DNA of 64,000 nt from Arthrobacter sp. ATA002 (GTDB lineage: Bacteria > Actinomycetota > Actinomycetes > Actinomycetales > Micrococcaceae). The notes under the pieces were generated by a model, which made no database searches, was not told the origin of the DNA, and worked only from the letters and a program-made list of their open reading frames with translations. The position numbers were made by a program, and so were the translations under genes. Where the stretch lies: positions 2,728,001-2,792,000 of the forward strand of contig NZ_CP114015.1 in the NCBI RefSeq assembly GCF_026898095.1, written 5' to 3'. Positions 45,849-54,580 of this stretch are shown piece by piece. The number at the start of each line of letters is the position of its first letter. Positions within the stretch are counted from its first letter, which is position 1.

Positions 45849-46768
45849 TGTTTCTCCTCCGGAATGACCTGGGTGCCGATGCCGGCGGTGGTGAAGACTT
45901 CCAGCAGCATGGAGTGGGCCATCCGGCCGTCCACGACGGCGGCGCGGTCCACGCCGCCGTCAACCGCTGCCAGGCAGGCCTGCATCTTGGGGATCATGCC
46001 TGCTTCCAGCGACGGCAGCATGGCGCGCAGTTCTCCGGCGGTGAGCGAGGAAATCAGCGAGGACTTATCTGCCCAGTCTGCATACAGGCCCTCGACGTCA
46101 GTGAGCACCACCAGCCGAGAGGCGCCCAGGGCGACGGCGAGGGCTGCGGCCGCCGTATCCGCGTTGACGTTGAGCACCTGACCGGTGGGGGCGCCGTCGC
46201 GGTCCACTTCGGGAGCCACGGTGGAGATGACGGGAATCCGGCCGGCCTCGAGGAGGTCCACAATGGCCCCGGGGTTCACGCCGGTGACTTCGCCGACCAG
46301 CCCGAGGTCGACTTCCTCGCCGTCCACGACCGCACCGATCCGCTCGGCCCGCAGCAGGGCGCCGTCTTCACCCGAAAGCCCGACGGCGTAGGGTCCGTGG
46401 GCGTTGACCATGCCGACCAGTTCGCGGCCGACCTGGCCGGTGAGGACCATGCGGACCGCGTCCATCGCTTCGGGCGTGGTCACCCGGAGGCCGCCCTTAA
46501 ATTCGGACTCGATGCCCAGGCGTTCCAGCAGAGCACTGATCTGCGGACCGCCGCCGTGCACGACGACGGGATGGACACCAACGTGGTGCAGGAAAACGAT
46601 GTCCTCGGCAAACGCCTGGCGGAGCTCGTCATTGACCATGGCATTGCCGCCGTACTTGATGACCATGATGCTGCCGGCGAACCGCTGGATCCAGGGCAGC
46701 GCCTCAATGAGGGTGGCGGCCTTGTCCTGGGCGGCCAGCTGTTCTTTGGCTTCTGTGGGTGTGCTCAT
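45845..46768 (-). CDS. argB: Acetylglutamate kinase
   Basis: It phosphorylates N-acetylglutamate, the usual arginine feedback point. The amino-acid kinase pattern is present: [19 protein letters not shown], and [31 protein letters not shown]. 307 residues, intact, overlapping argD by four bases and 11 bases after argJ. Confidence 0.96.
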   Translation of the reverse strand: MSTPTEAKEQLAAQDKAATLIEALPWIQRFAGSIMVIKYGGNAMVNDELRQAFAEDIVFLHHVGVHPVVVHGGGPQISALLERLGIESEFKGGLRVTTPEAMDAVRMVLTGQVGRELVGMVNAHGPYAVGLSGEDGALLRAERIGAVVDGEEVDLGLVGEVTGVNPGAIVDLLEAGRIPVISTVAPEVDRDGAPTGQVLNVNADTAAAALAVALGASRLVVLTDVEGLYADWADKSSLISSLTAGELRAMLPSLEAGMIPKMQACLAAVDGGVDRAAVVDGRMAHSMLLEVFTTAGIGTQVIPEEKQ

Positions 46769-46779
46769 GATGTCCCCGA

Positions 46780-48047
46780 TCAGCTGCTGTAGGCCGAGTT
46801 TTCGTGGACATAGTCCGTGGTCAGGTCGTTGGTCCAGATGGTGGCGCTTTCGGTGCCGGCGTTCAGGTCGATCTCGACCGTCACCTTCCGGCCGGTGAGG
46901 TCCACCAGATCCCGGGAATCGCCGATGCCGCCGTTGCGGCAGACCTGCACACCGTTGATGGTGACGTTGAGCTGGTCCGGTTCGAAGACGGCATCGGTGG
47001 TGCCGACTGCGGAGAGGACCCGGCCCCAGTTGGGATCGTTGCCGAAGATGGCGGTCTTGAACAGGTTGGAGCGGGTCACGGAGCGGGAAGCGGTCTCGGC
47101 GTCGGCCACGGAGGCGGCGTTGACGGTGGTCACCGCGATGTCGTGGCTTGCGCCCTCGGCGTCGGTGATCAGCTGCTGCGCCAGGGTGTGGCAGACCTCG
47201 GTGAGGCCGGCGGTGAATTCCGCAGTATCCGGAACAGTCTCGGAGGCGCCGGAGGCCATCAGCACCACGGTGTCGTTGGTGGACATGCAGCCGTCCGAGT
47301 CGGTGCGGTCAAAGGTGACCGAGGTGGCAGCACGCAGGGCGGCATCCAGCGCGTCCGCAGGCAGGGCTGCGTCGGTGGTCAGCACCACGAGCATGGTCGC
47401 CAGGCCCGGCGCCAGCATGCCGGCTCCCTTGGCCATGCCGCCGATGGTGTAGCCGCTGCCGGTGAAGACCGCCTGTTTGGACACGGTGTCCGTGGTCATG
47501 ATGGCTTCGGCCGCGGATGCGCCGCCGTCGGAAGCCAGGGCCTGGGCTGCTGCCTCCACGCCGGGAAGGATCTTGTCCATCGGCAGCTGTTCGCCGATCA
47601 GGCCGGTGGAGCAGACCACCACGTCGGAGGCAGACAGGCCGAGCACCTCAGCGGTTTTTTCCGCGGTGGCGTGGGTGTTCTGGAAGCCCTGCGGACCGGT
47701 GCAGGCGTTGGCGCCGCCGGAGTTGAGGATGACGGCGTCGGCCCGTCCGTCGGAGATGACCTGGCGGGACCAGTGCACGGGTGCGGCAGCCACCCGGTTG
47801 CGGGTAAAGACGGCCGCTGCGGCCTTGGACGGGCCGTCGTTGACCACCAGCGCCATGTCCCGCCCGCCGGAGAGCTTCAGGCCGGCGGTAACGCCCGCGG
47901 CGCGGAAACCTGCCGGGGCGGTGATTCCGGTGCTGTCCGTACTTGTGTTGGTGTTCGCGCCTGCGTTGGTGCCCGGGGACTTGATGCCCGGGGTATACGT
48001 GCCTGCGGATGTGCCGTCATGCACGGTGCTGTTTTCGGTGGTGCTCA

Positions 48048-48048
<1 letters not shown>
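46780..48048 (-). CDS. argJ: Bifunctional ornithine acetyltransferase / N-acetylglutamate synthase
   Basis: It recycles the acetyl group from N-acetylornithine to glutamate. The autoproteolytic site is seen in [22 protein letters not shown], where cleavage before Thr yields the alpha and beta chains. The N-terminus carries an unusual Thr/Asn/Gly-rich extension of about 45 residues ([18 protein letters not shown]) before [12 protein letters not shown], the usual start of the family. The extension may be removable; a downstream start is possible but no better ribosome binding site was seen. One base overlap with argC. Confidence 0.94.
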
Positions 48049-49088
<1,040 letters not shown>

Positions 49089-49095
49089 CTACAGT

Positions 49096-49128
49096 AGTTT
49101 TATGCATAGTCCTTCATATTTATGCATT
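49096..49128 (-). promoter_or_regulatory. ARG-box operator region of the arg operon
   Basis: Two TATGCATA/TATTTATGCA-type elements lie 17-49 bases upstream of argC: on the plus strand AGTTTTATGCATAGT (49096-49110) and TTCATATTTATGCATT (49113-49128). Both resemble the AT-rich imperfect palindromes bound by ArgR hexamers, and this is the only AT-rich stretch nearby. With argR inside the operon, end-product repression is the natural reading. Confidence 0.65.
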
Positions 49129-49247
49129 GATGACGCGGCTGCGGATTTGGGCGGCTGCGGCACCAGGGTGAGCAGGCCCGGTGTGCAGGCCGGGGTCGTG
49201 CCCTACGATGGCAGCGACACCAGTGCCTGCAACAGAAGAGACATTCC

Positions 49248-50212
49248 ATGCATAAAGCTATTGTGGTCCCCGCGCCCGGCGGGCCGGAAATCCTGCGTTA
49301 CGAAGATGTCGACCTGCCCGATCCCGGCCCCAAGGAACTGCTGGTGCGGGTCGCGGCCGCTGGCGTGAACTTCATTGACACCTACAAGCGCAGCGGCGTC
49401 TACCCGATGGATTATCCGTTCATTCCCGGCGTCGAGGCCGCGGGAACCGTGGTCGCTGCGGGGCGCGATGTGGCAAATGTCCGCGAGGGCGCCCGGGTTG
49501 CCACGGCCGAGGGGGGCGGCACCTACTCCGAATACACCATCATGGAGGCGGACAAGGCGCTGCCGGTCCCCGACGGCGTCAGCGACGAAGTGGCGGCGGC
49601 AGTGCCGATGCAGGGCATGACGGCTCATTACCTGTGCAATTCGACCTTTCCCGTGGAAGAGGGGCACACGGTCCTGACCCATGCCGGCGCCGGCGGAGTG
49701 GGGCTGCTGCTGATCCAGCTGCTCAAGGCCAAAGGCGCCCGGGTCATCACCACCGCCTCTTCGGAGGACAAGCGGGAACTGGCCCGCTCCGCCGGCGCCG
49801 ACCACGCGCTGGAGTACGAGGGTTTTGCCGAGGAGGTCCGTCACCTGACCGACGGAAAGGGCGTCGATGTGGTGTACGACGGCGTGGGGAAAGCGACGTT
49901 TGACGGCTCCCTGGCCAGCCTGCGCAAGCGGGGCATGCTGGTGCTCTTTGGCGGGGCCTCGGGGCAGGTGCCGCCCTTTGACATTCAGCGGCTCAACTCT
50001 TCCGGTTCCCTCTATCTGACCCGGCCCACCCTGGGCGACTACCTGCTCACGCCCGAAGAGCGGCAGTGGCGCGCGCATGAGCTGTTCGAGATGGTCCGGG
50101 AGGAACGCTGGACGTGCGGATCGGCGCCACCTATCCGCTGGCCGAGGCCGCCCGCGCCCAGGCGGACCTTGAGGGCAGGAAGACCACCGGCAAGGTGCTG
50201 CTGCTTCCCTAG
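49248..50212 (+). CDS. Quinone oxidoreductase (zeta-crystallin type), frameshifted near the end
   Basis: This NADPH-dependent MDR-superfamily reductase lacks the zinc-binding cysteines of alcohol dehydrogenases. Features: VAAAGVNFIDTYKRSGVYP, PFIPGVEAAGTV, the cofactor loop THAGAGGVGLLLIQL and LNSSGSLYLTRPTLGDY. The frame is lost at about 50106: CGCTGGAC should be CGCCTGGAC, which restores LDVRIGATYPLAEAARAQADLEGRKTTGKVLLLP and a stop at 50210-50212 (321 residues). Divergent from argC. Confidence 0.87.
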
Positions 50213-50256
50213 CGGTCACCCGCCGAAGTGGAATGGAAAAACCCTCGACTTTCCAG

Positions 50257-50280
50257 GTCGGCAAGTTTAGGCTTGCCGAC
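50257..50280. promoter_or_regulatory. Perfect inverted repeat touching a start codon, probable operator
   Basis: GTCGGCAAG (50257-50265) and CTTGCCGAC (50272-50280) are exact complements around TTTAGG, and the second arm ends one base before ATG 50281. The centre contains TAGGCT (50268-50273), which could serve as a -10 box for a leaderless transcript starting at the ATG. A repressor bound here would block both RNA polymerase and translation. The obvious candidate is the winged-helix protein encoded by the next gene. Confidence 0.6.
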
Positions 50281-50736
50281 ATGGAAACTGAGGATCTCAG
50301 CCCCCGGGGCGTCCGGGAGCAGCTCAACACCCTGCAGGCCGACGCCGTCGTTGCCGGACGGCGGTCCGCTGCCCCGCTGTGGTACCTGACAGCGCAGGCA
50401 CTCTGCTGCGCGGTCTTCGTCCTGTCCTTCAGCTTCGGCCGTTGGGAAGCCATGGGCTTTGCATCCGCAGGGGTGGCCCTGTGCCTGCTCGGAATGCTGC
50501 GTCCGGTGATCACCGGCACCCGAGCCGATCCGTGGGCCTACCGCCGGTCACTGAAAGTTGGTGCGGTGCTGGCGGCATTCCTGTTGGTCATGCTCGGCGC
50601 AGGCATGTTCGCGCTCGGCCCCGGCAGTCCGCCGGCCGTACCGGCGGCAGCTGCCCTGCTGACATTCGGCGTAACCCTGGCACTCGGTATCCGCATGGAA
50701 CGGGCCTTTTCGCGCTCCGTTACCGACGCGGCATGA
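50281..50736 (+). CDS. Small integral membrane protein of unknown function
   Basis: The 151-residue protein has four hydrophobic segments: APLWYLTAQALCCAVFVLSFSF, AMGFASAGVALCLLGML, VGAVLAAFLLVMLGAGMFAL and PAVPAAAALLTFGVTLALGI. The N-terminal 30 residues are polar and probably cytoplasmic. No active-site motif was recognised. The stop overlaps the ATG of the regulator gene (ATGA), so the two are co-translated. Such pairs of a four-helix membrane protein and a winged-helix repressor are common in actinobacteria, with unclear roles. Confidence 0.75.
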   Translation: METEDLSPRGVREQLNTLQADAVVAGRRSAAPLWYLTAQALCCAVFVLSFSFGRWEAMGFASAGVALCLLGMLRPVITGTRADPWAYRRSLKVGAVLAAFLLVMLGAGMFALGPGSPPAVPAAAALLTFGVTLALGIRMERAFSRSVTDAA

Positions 50737-51083
50737 CGCGCGTGGAACCACGGTTTGACGAGCTGGTGCACGGAGCAGTCCGGCTGCGCGTGTGCAGCAT
50801 GCTGGCCCGCCTGGGCAGCACCGAATTTGCATTGCTGCGCGATTCGCTCAAGGTCAGCGATCCCACCCTGAGCAAACACCTGAAGCACTTGGAGCAGGCC
50901 GGCTACCTGCAGTTGGCCAAAGGACCCGGACTGGCCGGCCGTACCCGCACTTGGGCGGAGCTCACGGCGAAAGGACAGGCAGCCTTCGACGGCCACGTCG
51001 CTTTCCTGCGCGAGGTGATCGGCCTCGACGCCGGCATTCCTCAGCCGGGCGAATCCCCGCAGCCACGACCATCACCGAAGTGA
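50733..51083 (+). CDS. Winged-helix (MarR/ArsR-like) transcriptional regulator
   Basis: The 116-residue protein is one winged-helix domain: FDELVHGAVRLRVCSMLARLGSTEFALLRDSLKVSDPTLSKHLKHLEQAGYLQLAKG, then the wing and a C-terminal helix (LTAKGQAAFDGHVAFLREVIGL). It is close to the HTH_27 group that accompanies small membrane proteins. No cysteine metal site is seen. It starts inside the stop of the membrane-protein gene and probably binds the inverted repeat at 50257-50280. Confidence 0.82.
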   Translation: MTRVEPRFDELVHGAVRLRVCSMLARLGSTEFALLRDSLKVSDPTLSKHLKHLEQAGYLQLAKGPGLAGRTRTWAELTAKGQAAFDGHVAFLREVIGLDAGIPQPGESPQPRPSPK

Positions 51084-51272
51084 CGGCCCTCCGATGGCGG
51101 CAGTCAGCCGCAGTCAGTCTTGTCGCAGCATTGGCGGCCTGCGGCCAACCCGGTTCCCCTGAAAGCACCGCTGCTCCCCCGCGGACGGGGAGCGGATCTG
51201 GTTCTGCACGTGGACTATGAGGGAAAACTGGACTTTTGTCCGGAAACCCTGCAGCGGGGGCTGTCCTCATGA
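51080..51272 (+). CDS. Tiny putative lipoprotein, frameshifted
   Basis: GTG 51080 overlaps the regulator stop (GTGA). The first frame encodes a lipoprotein signal peptide, TALRWRQSAAVSLVAALAAC, with lipobox LAAC, and continues to TGA at 51218-51220. A coding-like tail, DLVLHVDYEGKLDFCPETLQRGLSS, lies in another frame and ends at 51272. One extra base near 51175-51190 would explain the shift and give about 63 residues. The role is unknown; the overlap with the regulator makes it a third gene of the unit. Confidence 0.45.
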
Positions 51273-51470
51273 AGCCCCTGGGCCTCGGGGCGGCCAGGGA
51301 ATCCGCTGAACCGGCACCGCACGCATGGAAACCCGTAATAGAGCAGTTAAGCCGGCCGGCAATAAAACGATACCTATGAAGCCGGGTGGTTAGACTCATT
51401 TTCACCGGACAGGCGTCAAGGATGGCGCCCCGCCCCGCATTCCGCGAAGTGCCAACCCGACAGGAGACCA

Positions 51471-52247
51471 ATGTCTGCAGTGGACAAACTGACGATCGCC
51501 CTGGGCGAAGGAGCGGTTCAGATTCTGGATCTCACAACGCCCCTCAGCAGGGACACCCCGATCCTCAACCTCCCGGAACCATTCGCCAACACCGTCGGCC
51601 TGAGCCTTTCCGCCGTGAGCCGCTTCGACGACGCCGGGCCCGCCTGGGCCTGGAACGACGTGACCGTGGGAGAGCATGCGGGCACCCACCTCGACGCTCC
51701 GGTGCATTGGATCTCGGGCCGCGACGGCAAATCAGTGGACCAGATCGAGCCGGCCCGCCTCATTGGTCCCGCCGTGGTCATCGATAAAACCGCGGAGGTC
51801 GCTCAGAACCCGGATTTCCTCCTGGAGCCGGCGGACTTTGAGCAATGGGAGGAAGATAATGGCCCGTTCCCGGACAATTGCTGGATCATCTTCCGCACCG
51901 GCTGGTCAGCCCGGGGCAGCAATGCCGCCGGCTTCATTAACGCCGACGACGGCGGCTCCCACACGCCGGGAGTATCACCGGCCGGTGCCCGCTGGATTGC
52001 GGCCAACAACAGCATCAGCGGCTTTGGGGTGGAAACCGTGGGCATTGATGCGGGACAGGCCGCATCCTTCGATCCCATGTTCCCCGTCCACTCGTTCCTC
52101 CTAGGCGCGGACAAGTACGGAATCACCTCTCTCCGCAACGTCGACAAGCTGCCGACAACCGGATCCACCCTGATCGTTGCACCGCTGCCGATCGTCGGGG
52201 GAACGGGGAGCCCGGCACGCGTCTTCGCCCTCGTGGACGCCCCGTGA
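51471..52247 (+). CDS. Cyclase family (kynurenine formamidase-like) metal hydrolase
   Basis: This 258-residue protein has the family signature HAGTHLDAPVHW, whose His and Asp residues bind the metal (usually Mn or Zn), and a second His-containing region (MFPVHSFLLGADKYGI). The start at ATG 51471 has the ribosome binding site AGGAGA. Relatives hydrolyse formylkynurenine, cyclic amides or related compounds. The stop overlaps the GTG start of the ThDP enzyme, so the two should act in one pathway; no tryptophan-degradation gene is nearby, which argues against kynurenine as substrate. Confidence 0.83.
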   Translation: MSAVDKLTIALGEGAVQILDLTTPLSRDTPILNLPEPFANTVGLSLSAVSRFDDAGPAWAWNDVTVGEHAGTHLDAPVHWISGRDGKSVDQIEPARLIGPAVVIDKTAEVAQNPDFLLEPADFEQWEEDNGPFPDNCWIIFRTGWSARGSNAAGFINADDGGSHTPGVSPAGARWIAANNSISGFGVETVGIDAGQAASFDPMFPVHSFLLGADKYGITSLRNVDKLPTTGSTLIVAPLPIVGGTGSPARVFALVDAP

Positions 52248-53919
52248 GTGAAACTGTGACGGTGTCCGCCCTCGTCGGGCGGACTTTGGCGGATCTTGGC
52301 GTCGGGCATGTCTTCGGGGTTGTCGGCAGCGGCAACTTCGACGTCGTCAATGCGCTCCGGGCCGAAGGAGTGCCGTTCACGGCTGCCCGCCATGAAGGCG
52401 GCGCTGCCACCATGGCGGACGCCTACGCACGGATGTCCAGCAAGGTGGGTGTCGTCAGCACGCACCAGGGCTGCGGCCTGACCAATGCCGTAACCGCAAT
52501 CGGAGAGGCGGCGAAGAGCAGGACCCCCATGATCGTCCTGACGGCTGACACCCAGGCCGCCGCCGTGCGCTCGAATTTCAGGATTGACCAGGATGCGCTG
52601 GCCCGCAGCGTCGGCGCCGTCGCCGAGCGGGTCCATTCGGCCGAATCCGCCGCTGCGGACACCGTGCGGGCGTTCCGCACCGCGCTCAATGAACGGCGGA
52701 CCGTTGTCCTGAGCCTTCCCCTGGATGTTCAGAAAACGCAGGCACCAGCCCCTGGTCACAGTGTTCAGCTGACGGCGCCTGCCCGCGTGCGCCCGGATTC
52801 CGCAGGTGTTGATCAGCTCGTGCGCCTGCTTCGGGACGCTGAGCGGCCGGTCTTCGTTGCCGGGCGCGGCGGCCGGGGCGCCCGTGCTGAGATTCTTGCC
52901 CTTGCCGAGCACTGCGGGGCACTCATAGCAACCTCCGCTGTGGCTAACGGGCTCTTTACCGGAGAAGCGTTCAACCTGGGGATTTCCGGCGGTTTCTCCT
53001 CTCCGGCCACAGCCGAGCTCATCTCCGGCGCCGACCTGATCGTCGGCTGGGGCTGCACCTTGAACATGTGGACCATGCGGCACGGCAGGCTGATCGCCGA
53101 TGACGCGAAGGTGGTCCAAATCGACGTCGAGGACGCATCCCTCGGAGCCAACAGGCCGATTTCCTGGGCCTGCTCGGTGATGCTGGGCTTACCGCCGCAG
53201 ACGCGCTGCAGTCGCTGAAGGGGCAGCAGCCGGCCGCCGCACAAAAGTACCGCACCCCGGCAAACGCGCTGCTCATCAAGGAGTTCTCCAGATGGCGGGA
53301 CGTGGAGACGCCTGACCTCTCGACACCCACGCGAATCGATCCCCGGGTCCTGAGCAGGGAGCTCGACACCCTCCTTCCGGCTGAACGCATAGTGTCCGTG
53401 GACTCCGGAAACTTCATGGGTTACCCCAGCCAGTATCTGGCCGTTCCCGACGAGTTCGGGTTCTGCTTCACGCAGGCCTTTCAGGCCGTCGGACTGGGAC
53501 TTTCCACAGCTATCGGGGCGGCCATGGCGCAGCCGGGCCGGCTGCCGGTCCTGGGTGCCGGCGACGGCGGATTCCTCATGGGAATCAGTGAGCTGGAAAC
53601 CGCGGTCCGACTGGGCCTGCCCCTCGTGTGCATTGTCTACAACGATGCGGCCTACGGCGCGGAAGTACACCATTTCGGCCACGGCGACGAGGAAGTTGAC
53701 CTCGGCAGCGTCACCTTTCCGGACACCGATATTGCGGCCATTGCCAGGGGATTCGGTGCTGAAGCAGTCACGGTGCGAACGGTGGAGGACCTGCAGTCCG
53801 TAGAAGCGTGGGTTGCTGCCTATGAGAAAGGCACCCAGGACCGCCCGCTGGTCATCGATGCGAAAATCGCGTCCGATGGCGGTTCCTGGTGGCTCGCCGA
53901 AGCGTTCCAGGGTCACTGA
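52244..53919 (+). CDS. Thiamine diphosphate-dependent enzyme (acetolactate synthase-like), frameshifted
   Basis: The N-terminal pyrimidine-binding domain has GVVGSGNFDVVNALR and the catalytic Glu in AARHEGGAATMADAYAR. The middle domain includes PVFVAGRGGRG. The C-terminal domain has the ThDP motif GDGGFLMG and CIVYNDAAYG. The frame breaks at about 53162; one C restored in ATTTCCTGGG gives ISLGLLGDAGLTAADALQSL. The corrected length is 558 residues. It could be a decarboxylase, a 2-hydroxyacyl lyase or a ring-cleaving hydrolase; it lacks ALS operon neighbours such as ilvN. Coupled by overlap to the cyclase. Confidence 0.8.
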
Positions 53920-54046
53920 CCTCCGTGAGCGCTCGGTTAGAACAGCCGTCTACCCTTTCGACCCGGTGCGGATTAGGATTCTCGGCACCCGGTGGACGAG
54001 ACCCGTTCGCCGCTGACTGTCCCATGCCGGCGTCAAAGGAGTAGCC

Positions 54047-54433
54047 ATGTCCAACAATCTGCTGCCGTCCGCCCCGCCTGTGCTACAGGAATATTACCGC
54101 ATCCTGACCGCCGGCCCGGAGGCGTTCGACGACGGTCAGGGGCTCCGCGGACTTCTCTCAGACCGGCTCGATTTCACCGGGGCCATCGCCGGCCACGTCC
54201 CTGACGCCAAGGAGGGATTCCTGCAGGGGGTAACCGGCTTCATCGGGACCGTGCGCGGCATCGATGTCATCCGGGACGTTCATGACGAGGCGGGCTCGGC
54301 GGTTCTGTACGACGCCGAATTGCCCGGCGGGACGGTTCGCTTTGCGGAGTTCTTCACCTTCGCTGACGGCGTCATCAACACGCTGGACGTGCACTACGAC
54401 GGAGCGGACTACATCGCCAAGGGCGGCCGTTAA
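54047..54433 (+). CDS. NTF2-like (SnoaL) fold protein
   Basis: The 128-residue protein has a cone-shaped NTF2/SnoaL-like pattern: LLPSAPPVLQEYYRILT, LLSDRLDFTGAIAGHVPDAKEGFLQGVTGFIGTV, FAEFFTFADGVINTLDVHYD. ATG 54047 has AAAGGAG in front. The fold hosts isomerases, dehydratases and plain ligand binders, and no catalytic pair can be assigned. It lies 127 bases after the ThDP gene in the same direction and may belong with it. Confidence 0.72.
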   Translation: MSNNLLPSAPPVLQEYYRILTAGPEAFDDGQGLRGLLSDRLDFTGAIAGHVPDAKEGFLQGVTGFIGTVRGIDVIRDVHDEAGSAVLYDAELPGGTVRFAEFFTFADGVINTLDVHYDGADYIAKGGR

Positions 54434-54509
54434 CCGCCGCTGAGTGTCCTCATGCGGCCGCTCCCTGCCGGCGCGGCCCGCTTCCCGCACCAGGAGGAGG
54501 CCAACACGG

Positions 54510-54548
54510 AAAAGGGCTCCGCCGGAGGAAATCCGGCCGAGCCCTTTT
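54510..54548. terminator. Bidirectional terminator between NTF2-like gene and pheT
   Basis: Outer arms AAAAGGGCT (54510-54518) and AGCCCTTTT (54540-54548) and inner arms GCCGGA (54521-54526) and TCCGGC (54532-54537) form one long stem with small bulges and the loop GGAAA. A T run follows the stem on the plus strand and, by symmetry, on the minus strand. It serves two convergent genes. Confidence 0.75.
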
Positions 54549-54580
54549 CGGGAAGATCTCCCCGGTGCTTTTACAGAAAG

